64,000 nt of DNA from Talpa occidentalis (Eukaryota > Chordata > Mammalia > Eulipotyphla > Talpidae), in contig NW_023602073.1 in assembly GCF_014898055.3 (NCBI RefSeq), positions 83,370,678 to 83,434,677 of the forward strand, given 5' to 3'. The notes beneath the pieces were generated by a model. The model saw only the letters and a list, made by a program, of their open reading frames with translations, made no database searches and was not told the origin of the DNA. This document shows, piece by piece, positions 1 through 10,904 of this stretch. Position numbers and translations under genes: made by a program. The stretch's first letter is position 1. Each line of letters begins with the position of its first letter.

Positions 1-46
1 TCCCAGAAAAAGCACACCAAAGAGATGCCGGCCAGTACCAGCAACA

Positions 47-969
47 GTGTCCCAACACACAGGACAAATTAGAAAACAAGCAGCAGGGAGAAGAAAAGTT
101 ACAAGCAACCAAGCACCTCCCCAGGGAAAAGACACACCACAAAAAGACAATCAAATACCAGACTGCAACAACAGTGACTTAGAGGAACTTATGAGTCTTC
201 CCGATAGAGAATTTAAAGTTGCCATGATTAAAAAACTGAAAGAAGTTGAAACTGATATGGGAAAAATAATAAATGATATGGGAAAAATAATCAACAACCA
301 GAAGAATGAAATTGAGTCCCTAAAGAGGGAAGTGAAAGAAAGGCAGGAGTTCAAAGGATTAATGGAGGAGCTAAAGAACCCTGGGAAAAGCAGTGAAAGC
401 AGAATAGATGAAATAGAAGAATGAAAAAGTACTCTCAAAGACACAGAAATAAAAAGAACCAAAACAGAAAAGGAAAGAGAAGTACGAAGGAAAAAGAATA
501 AAGAAAGACTTTGGGAACTCTCTGACTCTATGAGGAAAGGAAATATGAGTTATAGGAATCCCAGAAGGAGAGGAGAGAGACAAAGGATCAGAGAAAACAT
601 TCAAGGAAATAATTGAAGAGAACTTCCCAAAGGTGAAGAAGGAGCTGAAAATAGACATACAAGAAGCAAGAACACCAAACTTCTATGATGAAAGGAAAAA
701 TACAGCAAGACACATAATAGTAAAACTCCCAAGAATACATGACAAGGAAAACAATAATGAAGCTGACAAGAGGAAAGAAACAGATAACATACAAAGGAAA
801 ACCAATCAGGCTGACATCAGACTTCTCTGAAGAAACACTATTGGCAAGGAGAGAGTGGAGGGACATAGTCAACAAACTCCAAGAAAACAAATGCCAACCA
901 AGAATACTCTATCCTGCAAAGCTTTCCTTCCTCTATGAAGAAAGAATAAGGACTTTCCAAGACAAATAG
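47..969 (+). pseudogene. L1 ORF1 (RNA-binding chaperone ORF1p), frameshifted
   Basis: ORF1p is the trimeric RNA-binding protein that coats L1 RNA. The first open frame (47-424, 125 codons) starts MSQHTGQIRK. It contains a heptad-rich coiled coil, with LKEVETDMGKIIN followed by a second DMGKIIN and then EIESLKREVKER, and it ends at a stop after RIDEIEE. The same frame continues past that TGA, then shifts near 550 into a frame reading a VIGIPEGEE-like segment and the RRM-type part (KELKIDIQEARTPNFYDERK, ARHIIVKLPR). It shifts again near 740-780 into the C-terminal domain (GKPIRLTSDFSEETLLARREW, then CQPRILYPAKLSF), ending with TAG at 967-969. At least one nonsense and two frameshift changes make it non-functional. 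A one-heptad duplication sits in the coiled coil at 254-295. Confidence 0.9.
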
Positions 970-1116
970 AAACTCCGGAATTTCATTATGACTAAACCCC
1001 CACTCCACAAAATACTATAAAGAGTCCTAAAGCCAGAACCAAAAGAGGGATGAATAAGAACAAAACAAGACAAAAAAAATTAAAAAAAAAATAAAGCCAG
1101 AGAAAAGACAAACAAA

Positions 1117-4100
1117 ATGGCAAATACAGACACTAACACATCAATATTATGGCAAATACAGACACTAACATATCCAGTAGGGCAGTGGTATTAAACTCTT
1201 CAATAAAAAGACACAGAGTCGCAGGCTGGATTAAGAAACAATACCCAACCTTTTGCTGTCTCCAGGAAACACATTTAAATACAAAAGATAAAAATAGACT
1301 GAAAGTAAAAGGATGGAAAATAATCTTACAAGCAAATGGACCAAAAAAGAAGGCAGAAACAGCTATACTTATATCAGATAAAACAGATGTCAAACTCAAA
1401 AAAGTAAGAGACCCAGGCGGTCACTACATCATGAGCAATGGGACAATAATTCAAGAAGAAATAACACTCATTAACAAATACTCACCAAATGAAGGAACAC
1501 CAAAATATATCAGACAACTATTATCATCTCTGAAAACAGACATCAGAGAAAATACATATTTAGTAGGAGACTTCAACACACCACTATAACAATGGATAGA
1601 TCAATGAGGAAAAAAATAAGTAAGGACACTAAAGCTCTAAATAAGGATCTAGACCTCATGGGCTTAACTGACATCTATAGAACACTAAATCAAAAAAAAT
1701 CTGAGTACACATTTTTGTCAAGCGCACATGGATCATTCTCCAGGATCAATCACATACTGGGACACAAGACAAACATCAACAGATACACCAAGATTGAAAT
1801 CATACCAACCATCTTCTCTGACCATGAAGGCATCAAACTAGAAATAAACAATAAAAAGAAGGCAAGGCACCCTCCTACCTTATGGAGATTGAAACCCGCA
1901 CTATTGGAAGACCACTGGACTAATGAGGAGATCAAAGAAGAAATTAAAAAATACTTTGAGTTGAATGACAAGGAGGACACCAATTTCCTAAATGTATGGG
2001 ATCCAGCAACAGCAGTAATAAGAGCAAAATATATAGCAATACAGGCTCACATCAAGAAACAAGAAAGAACTCAAAGACAAAACCTAATCACAAACCTCAA
2101 AGAACTAGAAAAAGAACAACAAAAAAACCCTAAAACCAGTAGAAGAAAAGAAATAATAAAAATCAAAGCAGAAATAAATGAAATTGACACTAAAAAAACA
2201 ATTCAAAAGATCAATGAAACCAAAAGTTGGTTCTTCAAAAAAATAAATGAAAGACAAATCCCTAGCCAGGCTCACAAAGCAAAAATGGGAGAAAGCACAA
2301 ATAAATAGGATCACAAATGAAAGGAGAAATCACAACAGACACAGCAGAAATCAAAAGAATAATCAGAAACTACTATCAACAGTTATATGCAAACAAGTTC
2401 AACAATCTAGAAGAGATGGACAAATTCCTACAACTTTACAATCACCAAAATCTAAAGAAGAAATAGAACACCTAAACAGCCCAATTACAAGCAGTGAAAT
2501 TGAAATGTTAATCAAAACCCTCCCCCAAAACAAAAGCCCAGGACCAGATGGATTTACAAACGAATTCTACCAAACATTCAGAAATGAACTAGTGCCTATC
2601 CTTCATAAGCTCTTTCAAAAAATTGAGAAGGAAGGGATGATACCAAACACATTCTATGAAGCTAACATTACACTAATACCAAAACCGAACAAGGACAAAA
2701 CAAAAAAGAAAACTATAGGCCAATCTCTCTAATGAACACTGATGTAAAAATCCTCAATAAAATTTTAGCTAACAGAATCCAACAATGTATCCATAAGATA
2801 ACTCACCACGACCAAGTAGGATTTTTTTCCAGGGACACAAGGATGGTTCAACATTTGAAAATTAGTCAATGTAATCCAACATGTCAACAAAAAGAAATAT
2901 AAAAACCATATGATAATATCAGTAGATGCTGAGAAAGCTTTCGACAAAGCACAACACCCATTTATGATAAAGGCCCTTGAAATTCTCAGGATACAAGGAA
3001 CATACCTCAACATCATAAAGGCCATATATGACAAGCCCATAGCCAATATCATTCCCAATGGTGAAAGTTAAAAGCATTTCCGATGGTCTCACTCATAGCA
3101 GGAATCTAGAAAACTTAAATAAGGGACCAGGAAAATGAATATAAGAAAGTGAAAATCAAAATCAACAAAAAACTATGAACCAGAGACACTTTTTGGGGGG
3201 TGGGGGGTGGGAGGGGAGGGATTGGGGTCAGAATGGGGCGTTTGCAATTGTATGGGGGAATATAAAAATAAAATTTATTATTTAAATTAAAAAAATAAAT
3301 AAAAAAAAGGAAAAAAAAAAAAAGCATTTCCATTAAGATCTGGAACAAAACAAGGATGTCCACTGCTTTTCAACACAATACTGGAAGTCCTAGCCAGAGC
3401 AATAAGACAAGAGAAAGACATACAAGAAATCCAAATAGGGAAGGTAGAAGTTAAACTATCATGATTCGCAGATGATATGATAATATACATAGAGAACCCC
3501 AAAAACTCCACAGAAAACCTAATCAAACTAATCAATCAGTTTAGTAAAGTAGCAGGATGCAAAATCAACACCTCAAAGACATCTTTATAAATGCATCACC
3601 CAAAGCAGTGATAGTGAAGGCAAAGATAAACAGCTGGGACTACATCAAATTAAAGAGCTTCTGCTCAGCAAAAGAGACAATAACCAAAACAAAGAGACAC
3701 CCCACCGACTGGGAGAACATTTTTGCACAAAACACTAATGATAAAGGATTGATCACAAAAATCTACAAAGAGCTGATGAGACTCAACAAAAACAAAGAAA
3801 ATAATTCAGTCAAAAAATGGGCAGAATTGCTAAAAAGAAACTTCTTGGAAGAGGAAATGCAAATGGCCAACAGGCATATGAGAAAATGTTCAACATCACT
3901 TGTAATCAGGGAAATGCAAATCAAAACTACAATGAGATACCATCTTACACCAGTGAGAATGACACATATTAAAAAAAATTAGCAACAACTAATGTTGGCA
4001 AGGATGTGGAGAAAAAGGAACTCTCCTGCACAGCTGGTGGGAGTGTAAAATTGTACAACCACTATGGACAGCTGTGCGGATATTCCTCAACCTGCTAAAG

Positions 4101-4435
4101 ATGGAGCTTCCATATGATCCAGCAATTCCATTCCTAGGTATTTACCCAAATGACACAGAAACATTAATTCAAAAGGGCACCTGCACCCCTATATTTATAG
4201 CAGCACTATTTATAATAGCTAAGCTTTGAAAACAACCCAAAGGCCCAAAAATAGATGACTGGATCAAGAAGATGTGGTACATATACACAATGGAATATTA
4301 CTCAGCAAACAAAAAAGAGAAACTCATGCAATTTGCAGCAACATGAATGGAGCTGGAAGGGATCATGTTCAGCAAAATAAGCCAGAAAGAAAAAGAAAAA
4401 TACCAGATGGTCCCTTTCATAGCAGGAATTTAGAA
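1117..4435 (+). pseudogene. L1 ORF2 (endonuclease and reverse transcriptase), multiply broken
   Basis: ORF2p nicks genomic DNA and reverse-transcribes L1 RNA at the nick. The endonuclease part is read at 1149-1589 (QETHL with the catalytic Glu, GDFNTPL at the end) and continues one frame over from 1592 (SDHEGI near residue 76, but SRINHI where the family has SRIDHI, so a catalytic Asp is Asn). The N-terminal catalytic Asn region is garbled after a 32-bp tandem duplication at 1117-1180. The linker and start of RT follow at 2247-2732 ([23 protein letters not shown]). RT motifs appear in pieces up to FADD at about 3467, where a stop immediately precedes FADD. An L1 tail interrupts at 3082-3319, and about 760 bp is lost at about 3572. 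The C-terminal part resumes at 3557-3982 ([20 protein letters not shown]) and decays towards 4435. Confidence 0.9.
3082..3319 (+). mobile_element. 5'-truncated L1 3' end inserted inside the older L1
   Basis: This is an L1 3' terminus (end of ORF2, G-rich 3' UTR, AATAAA-rich end and A tail) placed in the RT region of the host L1. It matches the 3' end of the copy at 49096-51554 almost base for base (ACTCATAGCAGGAATCTAG, then the G-run block and AATATAAAAATAAAATTTAT). The 12-bp target-site duplication AAAAGCATTTCC flanks it at 3070-3081 and 3320-3331. Removing one TSD copy and the insert restores the normal L1 order. Confidence 0.95.
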
Positions 4436-4439
4436 AATC

Positions 4440-4657
4440 TAAATATGGGACCAGGAAAAAAACTAATTATAATAAAGTAAAAATCAAAATCAACAAGCAA
4501 CTATAAACCGGAGACATACTACAGTGGAGGAGGAGGGAGTAGGTTCAAAACAAGGGGTGGGGTGGGAATTGTGTGGGGACTATAACCAAGATGAAAATGC
4601 ATACATTGTACAAAAATGAAAAATGATGTAAAATATATAAAATAAGGAAAAAGAATA
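4440..4657 (+). other. 3' UTR and A-rich tail of the first L1
   Basis: The segment begins like the young L1 3' UTR (a GGGACCAGGAAAA block) but then diverges. It has a short GGAGGAGGAGGGAG and GGGGTGGGGTGGG tract instead of the long G-run block, and it ends AAAAATGATGTAAAATATATAAAATAAGG. It probably marks a different L1 subfamily from the copies at 3082 and 49096. Confidence 0.7.
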
Positions 4658-4839
4658 ACCTTGGTATTTTGTGTGTGTTTTCAATGCTTATTGATGATTA
4701 ATGTAATCTCAAATTTATGGGGGAAGGGAAAGTAGCACTTTGTCATATACTTGCAATACTCTTTAATCTTGGCAGCAACCCTTAAAATTATAAAACATTA
4801 ACTTGACTTTGTAGGCAATGATCTAAGATTCACATTACT

Positions 4840-4915
4840 TTAAAATAATTAGCTCAAGGTCACTTAGTTAAGAAACAGTAGCAAAGAAAAGTGGCAAGCT
4901 TTGTCTAGTTCTAAG
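4840..4915 (-). repeat. MIR-like fragment
   Basis: It has the MIR core pattern read on the minus strand: AGCTCAAGGTCACTTAGTTA followed by a degraded GCAGAGC-type and TCTAGTTCTAAGACCCA-type end. It is short and diverged. Confidence 0.5.
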
Positions 4916-5061
4916 ACCCATATCTTTTCATCTATATTGAATATGATCATTAATATTCAGTATTTAATGAATACTAATCTGTACCAGGAATGGATTTAAA
5001 TAGTAAGACTCTCTTCTTGAAAAGAATTCATTGACTAGAAGGTGAGAGAAACCCAATACCA

Positions 5062-5097
5062 ACCACACATACACATACATATACATACACACGCGTG

Positions 5098-5129
<32 letters not shown>
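5062..5129. repeat. (CA)n/(CG)n microsatellite
   Basis: Alternating ACAT and ACAC units pass through ACGCGTGCGCGCGC into a pure (CA)n run. The strictly alternating purine/pyrimidine order favours Z-DNA. Confidence 0.9.
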
Positions 5130-5293
5130 ATGTGAATAATCCATGCTAGAAACATATCGATGTGAAGAACTCAGTTAAAATGGCAGTCAAGGAGGGCATC
5201 ACTAATGAGGCTAGAAGGAAGATTAGGGGTCAGCCCAGGCATATAATTCTCTGTCTGATTCTCTCTCTGTTTAACTCTCCACTTATTTATCTG

Positions 5294-5460
5294 TTATGGA
5301 CTGAATGTTTGTGTGCCCCCTGAAACAAATAAGTTGAAGTTCTCCACCCTTGCCTCCACACACATGCACTATGACTATATTTAGAGACAGGGCCTCCAGG
5401 GAGGTAATTAGGTTAAATAAGGCCATGAAGGTGGGGCTACGATCTGATAGGATTATTCGA
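5294..5460 (+). mobile_element. ERVL-MaLR (MLT1-type) LTR fragment
   Basis: It begins TGTTATGGACTGAATGTTTG, the usual 5' end of MaLR LTRs, and carries the conserved block GAGACAGGGCCTCCAGGGAG, then GAGGTAATTAGGTTAAATAA and GATAGGATTA. Only the 5' part of the LTR is left. There is no internal retroviral sequence. Confidence 0.8.
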
Positions 5461-5504
5461 TTCATAGCTGTTATGGGCTTTACAGATCATGTAATTAAAT
5501 GGTC

Positions 5505-5605
5505 TAATTTTATAGATGAAGAGACTGAGGCCCATAAATGTTAAATGATTTGTTAAAAGTTGCTCAGCAATTGCTGAACGATATACAACTAGAACCCATG
5601 TTTCA
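5505..5605 (-). repeat. MIR fragment
   Basis: On the plus strand it reads as the reverse of MIR: ATAGATGAAGAGACTGAGGC, then a degraded GTCACACAGC-type stretch and AGAACCCATG. Confidence 0.65.
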
Positions 5606-6833
5606 TGAACTTTCAACTCAGTGCTTTCTGGATCACTTCATGGCGGACCTAGGAAGAGAGCTGGGATGTTTTCATTCAGGCAACATCTGATTTTACTGTC
5701 CAATACTGTTTTCCCTCTTTGTGTAGCAGTTATAGATTCATTTCTTCAATGCTTAATGGAAAATGATGTTCCTTATGCTAAAGATGATATAATGGAGAGG
5801 CTTTTTATAATACATGTGTTTTATGATTCCATGCTTGTTTCTGAATTTAAAATCAGAAAATATTTAAATTATTTAAGTAAGGGATACTTGTTATTTTTAC
5901 TTGTAATCCTTCCGCTTTCTTTGCAAGTATATTTTTTAGCGTAGGCAGTTCTTTTTTCTTCAAAGATATTACTAACATCTCTTATTTTTCTTAGCCTCAT
6001 ATATTTTAACAGCACAGCCTGCTTTTAGAAAATTTTAATTATTCATTTGCATTGCATGTGAAATGCCACTTTATGTCAAACCACTTCTTACAGAGTGTTT
6101 ACTGGATAGCTGTTATTTCATATGATATTTCCTGATTATCAAGAGAAAGCAAATACATTAAATTTGCCATACAGTCTGTTGACCTCATCATAGTCAATTC
6201 AAGATCTATAAACCTTTAGTCATGGCCTCTGAACAATGCAAACGATTACTTTGGCAGAAGGAAAAAAATGATTGAAGGGAAAGGAAATGCACCCTAAGGA
6301 TTTGATAGCCCTCCTTCCTGTGCCCAACTTGCATACACTTATTTCCTCCAATTTGACTGATTTTAGTGTGCCCTGGAAAGTCACATCCTTCTGACAATCA
6401 GTAGCTAATATGCAATGGGGTGCTATATTACCAAGCATTACTAATTTTACAGGGATAAGTTAAATAAATAGACATCAAGTAACTAACAGCAAGCAAAGAT
6501 GAGAGTATACCAAGGAGGAAATCTATCAAGTACTGGTCAAGAAGAAAATATTTGAGTTTCAAAGTGAGGTATATTGAGAGATAAAGAATTGTCTGGGACC
6601 ATACAGGACCTTTGGTTAGAACTAAACAAATCAGCTATCAGAGCAGAGCGAGAGAATGACTGGGCAATGTGAAAACGACAAATGGAAGGAACAGCAAAGT
6701 GAGTGAATTAGCCTCACTTGGTTCTTCACACTGGGTTGTCCCTTTATCAACTGGGTCCATATCACCTGTGCTTCTTCATAACCCTGTCATACTCTTAAGT
6801 AATCATTTAACATTTATTTTTCCCTGCCCATGT
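5606..6833. other. Unique intergenic DNA, nothing recognised
   Basis: The open frame of 107 codons at 5621-5944 has no recognisable motif, no splice context and no repeat similarity that I can name. I treat the stretch as non-coding. Confidence 0.5.
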
Positions 6834-7035
6834 TCAAATCCTGACTCTGCTCCTTATTAGCCGTGTGATTTTGGCTATGTGACTTAACACTGGATTGTCT
6901 CCTCAGTTGTCCCCTTGGCTGTAATGTGGGATAAAAAGAGCACTCCTCTGGTTGGTATGTGTAGAAGAAGCTTAGAACACTGCCAGGTCCAATAAGGATG
7001 AGTTAGCCCGATAACTTCTGTCTGTTTCCCTTTTA
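6834..7035 (+). repeat. MIR SINE remnant
   Basis: It follows the MIR consensus order: CAAATCCTGACTCTGCTCC, TTAGCCGTGTGATTTTGG, TGACTTAACACTGG, CTCAGTTGTCCCC, GTAATGTGGGATAAAAAGAG and CTTAGAACACTGCCAGG. This is an ancient tRNA-derived SINE mobilised by L2. Confidence 0.85.
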
Positions 7036-7044
7036 TTTCTGATG

Positions 7045-7095
7045 CTTTAGTACTGTGTCTGGCTCACTATAAAGCCTCAATAAATGTTACTTGCA
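7045..7095 (+). repeat. Second MIR-type 3' end
   Basis: TACTGTGTCTGGCTCACTAT followed by GCCTCAATAAATGTTACTTG matches the MIR 3' end (TGGCACATAG...CTCAATAAATGTT). Either the MIR above is split or two copies lie in tandem. Confidence 0.65.
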
Positions 7096-9735
7096 GACAG
7101 ATCCTAGACCCAATGACCCTCTAAAATAGCTTTTAGTCTCACCTGCTCCTACACAGCTCAGGAGGAGGTCAATTCACTTTCCTTCTTTGTCATCTGCACC
7201 AGGGTCTTTGCAGTATATAGATCATGTTCTTTGGAACTGATTGGACTGTCTCCAGACATCTCCCTCGCGTTCCTTCCCTGCTTGTCAGAGGAAAGTGATG
7301 GCTCATGCCCACCTAATCTCAAGAGGGTCCTCTACTTTTCTCTTTCAATACCTCATGTATGAAATACTTTATTGAATTGAAAAAAATTCTAAGTAACATA
7401 AAAAATCAAATTAAATAAGAAACATGTTGAAAGTTTCCTGTCTTGCTTTTTTTTTAACTCCAAATTCTAGTTGGTAGAGTAACCCTATTTTTACTTATTT
7501 TCTACTTTAGTAATTGTCCCTATGATAGAATATTAAATATACACCTCTCTTGATTTTCTGTTTCTGACGTTAGTACTTGTCAATTACCCACGATAAAAAT
7601 AAGACCATTCCCCCTTCATACTTTCCTCTCTGCTTCCTACCACCTCACCCCAGTGTTTGGTCATTTTATTTTTTAAGTGCTCTTCTCTCTCCTTAATGTT
7701 TTCTCCAGTATCAGTTTTTCTGATAGTCTTACCTTGATTTTTTCCCCTTAAGTTAATGGTGATGCTGGGTTATTCCAGCTGCTTATGCCTGCTTCATGAT
7801 AGTAGATAAATTTTTTGATGAGTAGGGCATCACTCATGGCATCGCGTATACTTGAATAATGAGGTGAGGCAGGGTTGCAGGCAGGATGCTGGTTGAAAAC
7901 TTCAGGTTATTCAAATGTCTGAATGAGGATGGCTTTCCTCCAAAGTCCCAGTACCTCCCCCAGAAATCTTAAGCTTTCTTATATGGTCAATTCAATTTCT
8001 TTAGAAGGAACTCCTCTGCTGGCTTAGTAAAAAGCTTCTACCATACTCTTAGAGTTGAAATGGGGAGGGAGATAAAGGTTGAGGATTTGCTTGGGGAATC
8101 TGGAGTGCACAGTTTTTCCTATGGAGACTTTTGATGAACCTCCCTTTCTCACCCCACCTCACCTCATTTTGGCTCCATCTCTCACTCCTGTCTATAGCAA
8201 TAGAGATTAATATATGTTCAAATGTCTACATGTGGTTCAGAAGCTAATGTAAAGAACTGTGAGTAATAGAGTGAAAAACTGAGATGGAAAATAACTTCAG
8301 GCTAGTTTAGAGTGTAGTAACTAGCAAAACCCTAACATTCATCTTTGAAATATGAGATTTGCAGGTGTAGGCCAAAGAATAAGTAAATCTGAATTGGTGG
8401 AAAAGAGGAAAGTTTCAAATCGTTATAAATGGAAGCTTAAAGACATGAACATGAGAAAATGATCACACCGAGGCTTAAGTGGAAAAAAAATAAAAGATTG
8501 GGATCAATAGAATATTGCATGGCCATTACCGACAAGTATCACCTTCAACTTTGAAGCTGTAAGAAACACAGAGCCCACTTAGTCAGACCCTTTACTGCAC
8601 AAAGAGAAAGATGAGACATAAAAAGGTTAGTGATACCAACCTTTAAGCCTCATCTTAATCCCACTAAGCCCATTAGGCTGTAAATGTAGACAGCCTAAAA
8701 TCACTTTACAACATCTCTGCTCCAGCCTTCCTCATTACACATTTGATTCATTTCCAAGGACGAAAGTGTAAATGTGCTTTCAGAATGTTGACTGTTCAAT
8801 AATTTATGTAAGGCTGTAAACGTATTTCAGCACATTTTGGAGGCAGATTTTTCTTAATTTTTTTTTGTATAGCATAGTCTCTAAACAATTTTTGATCAAT
8901 TAAAATCTCTTGTGATCAACAGTCCTGTCATTTCCATCTTCTATAATTTCTAGAAAAATATCCAAAAATGCACTTCTCACCATGTCATTATGTCTAAGAA
9001 TTATCTTTCTATTATTTCTGTCTGTATTGCAAATTTTGCCAAAACCATTTCCTTTTGTCAGCCAGAGCTCTAATGCCATCATTTCTCGTATGAAATATTA
9101 TGTCGTCCATCATCATTAATGTCACCCATCTCCTTTTTATCATATTTATTTCTTTCCTGTATACACAGTTCTTTGATATTTTGAATTCTCCCTGCTACTA
9201 TTTCCTTATTTTAACTATGTCTCTGTTATACCACGGTTATAGCATTTTTTTTTTGTTTTCTTTTAGAGAAAAGCCTCACAGAAATCAATCTTATTTTTCT
9301 AGCAATGGCTAGTATAATAGACATTTCATTTTTGAGTTTCCTTTCATCTCAGCTTGACTTTTCTTTTTATTCTTCCCCTTATGCATTTGCCTGTAGAGGT
9401 ATTCCTAGTACATAATTCCATTTTCCTGTATTTCTCCTTTTTTGTATCATTAATATATACTCAGTAAAATTATTTCTAGGTTAATCACAGGACTGCAAGA
9501 CTGGAGGAACATTAAAGATCCTCCAGCCCATAGACCATTGGAAACTTGAATTTTCTTGATAATATTTTTCAAATGTTTATACCATTTATATTTGAATAGT
9601 TCACCATCTCCCTAGTTTGTTTCTTTTCAGTGCAGCTCAATTTTTAGGAAAGTATTCCTTACACTGGGTCAGATTATATTGTACAAGTTACTTCCTTATT
9701 TTGCCCTCTCAGTAATTATTCTTTCCTCAATCTTT
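7096..9735. other. Unique or unrecognisably old intergenic DNA
   Basis: I find no gene. The 7140-7330 stretch has a pyrimidine-rich, L2-like feel, but I cannot place it. Open frames here are short and featureless. Confidence 0.4.
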
Positions 9736-9750
9736 AAGACATCTAATTAG
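9736..9750 (+). repeat. Target-site duplication, left copy (SINE at 9751)
   Basis: AAGACATCTAATTAG is repeated at 10032-10046 with one mismatch (A to G). Confidence 0.9.
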
Positions 9751-10031
9751 CCGGCCTTCCTGGTGGTGCAGTGGTTGAGCGCTGGGTTGTAAAGCTGCCC
9801 ACAGCCTCTTCAGCGCCTGTTCGATCCCCGGCTGCTCCCCGGGCACCAGAGGAGGGTCCCACATGGCGCGCAGACCTCTCCTGCCGCCCGCTGCTCCCCT
9901 CAGCAGTGTACTTCGGTCCTTCTGCCTGCTCTGCTCCCCGCTCTGGCTCTGGTGAATTCTCTCACCCTCCCGCACTTCTGACTATACCCAGTGATTGTAT
10001 AAATAAATAAATAAATAAATCTTAAAAAAAA
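9751..10031 (+). mobile_element. Full-length tRNA-derived SINE, long form
   Basis: The 5' part is tRNA-like. It has an A-box region (TGGTGCAGTGGTTGAGCG at 9764-9781) and a B box (GTTCGATCCCC at 9819-9829), which form an internal Pol III promoter. A GC-rich tRNA-unrelated body follows (CAGACCTCTCCTG, CCCCTCAGCAGTGTACTTCG, CTGGTGAATTCTCTCACCC), then a (AAAT)n tail, TCTTAAAAAAAAAA and a 15-bp TSD. It looks relatively young because CpGs are retained in the body. L1 ORF2p is the likely enzyme that moved it. Confidence 0.95.
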
Positions 10032-10046
10032 AAGACATCTGATTAG

Positions 10047-10291
10047 CAATGATGTAATTTAAATGTTTCCGTTTTCTTTCAGCTGTTATAAAAGACTCCT
10101 TTACCATTTCAAAAACTCACCTACTATTTGCATCATTAAACATTATAACGTGCTATTTTTCTATCTAAATTAGAAAGGTTATAATACCAAATCATATAGC
10201 ATACAATTTATTTCTTGAAAGAAGTTATTATATGGTGAGAATGAATGAAGATTGTGATAGAATAGCCCCATAGAAACTGCCTTGGGCACTG
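10047..10291. other. Short unique spacer
   Basis: AT-rich sequence with no recognisable gene or repeat. Confidence 0.4.
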
Positions 10292-10757
10292 TATTAATGT
10301 TTTATTGGTACCATAACATAGCAGCACAATCTTAACAGCTTAAATGATACACACTAGTTATAACACATTTTTGTAGGTCAGATATTTGTTATGGGTCTCA
10401 TTGGGCTCAAATCAACATGTTCACAGAGCCATGTTTCTTTCTGTTGGCTCTGGGTATGAGTTGTATTCTTGCCTTTTCCAGCTTCTCCATTGATTGGCTG
10501 GTGGTCCCTCTACTTCAAAGCATCAGTGACATGTGGAATGATCAAATCACATCACCTGAATACCTTTTGCTCCCTTTTTATACTTTAAGGGCCATGTAAG
10601 TAGATTGACCCGCTTAGATCATCCAGGATACTCTCCTTATCGCACTCTAAATCACGTCTACAAAGTCTCCTTTGCCACATAGCATAAAGATATTTAGAGA
10701 TTTTGGGGATTAGAACATGGACATTTTAGGGGGAGGTTTACTATTCTGCCTACTACA
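10292..10757 (-). mobile_element. MLT1-type ERVL-MaLR solo LTR
   Basis: Read on the minus strand it starts TGTAGTAGGCAGAATAGTAA and goes on through CTAATCCCCAAAATCTC, CTTTGTAGACGTGATTTAG, ATCCTGGATGATC and AGCTGGAAAAGGCAAGAATAC to AATAAAAC and a terminal TTAATACA. This is the order of an MLT1 LTR of about 460 bp with its TG...CA ends and polyadenylation signal. It is diverged and has no internal retroviral sequence beside it. Confidence 0.85.
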
Positions 10758-10904
10758 GTCACAATACCAGACATAGGAGTGCTTTATACTACTTTTTAGC
10801 TTACTGAATCAATAACTATAGGGTACTTACTGTTTAAAAGGTATTATGTTAAATATTAAGGGAGATTATGTTAAATATTAAGAGAAATGAAAAATTATGT
10901 CATG

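Larger units (their letters stand above)
1..4657 (+). mobile_element. LINE-1 (L1) element, nearly complete but dead; 5' end lies outside the window
   Basis: This non-LTR retrotransposon runs from the last bases of its 5' UTR through ORF1 (47-969), a short inter-ORF spacer, ORF2 (about 1117-4435) and a 3' UTR ending in an A-rich tail near 4657. ORF1 shows the coiled-coil and RNA-binding regions. ORF2 shows endonuclease, reverse transcriptase and Cys-rich C-terminal regions. Frameshifts and stops occur in both ORFs. A second L1 tail is inserted at 3082-3319, and about 760 bp of ORF2 is missing at about 3572 relative to the copy at 49096-51554. The 3' UTR (from about 4436) differs from that of the younger copies here, so it probably represents an older subfamily. 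The 5' TSD cannot be checked because the window starts inside the element. Confidence 0.95.
4658..5287. other. Mostly unique intergenic DNA with a MIR scrap and a CA repeat
   Basis: Apart from a MIR-like fragment at about 4840-4915 and the microsatellite at 5062-5129, I see no gene or recognisable repeat. Confidence 0.5.

Noticed and set aside
5294..5460. Endogenous retrovirus with genes
   Set aside because: Only LTR fragments are present here and at 10292 and 27335. No gag, pol or env sequence is visible next to them.
5621..5944. 107-codon open frame as a gene
   Set aside because: No motif, no splice context, AT-rich codons. Expected by chance in 64 kb.
9764..9829. tRNA gene (A and B boxes)
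   Set aside because: The boxes belong to the head of the SINE. The same unit recurs at several places with an added body, A tail and TSDs, and it lacks a foldable complete tRNA.
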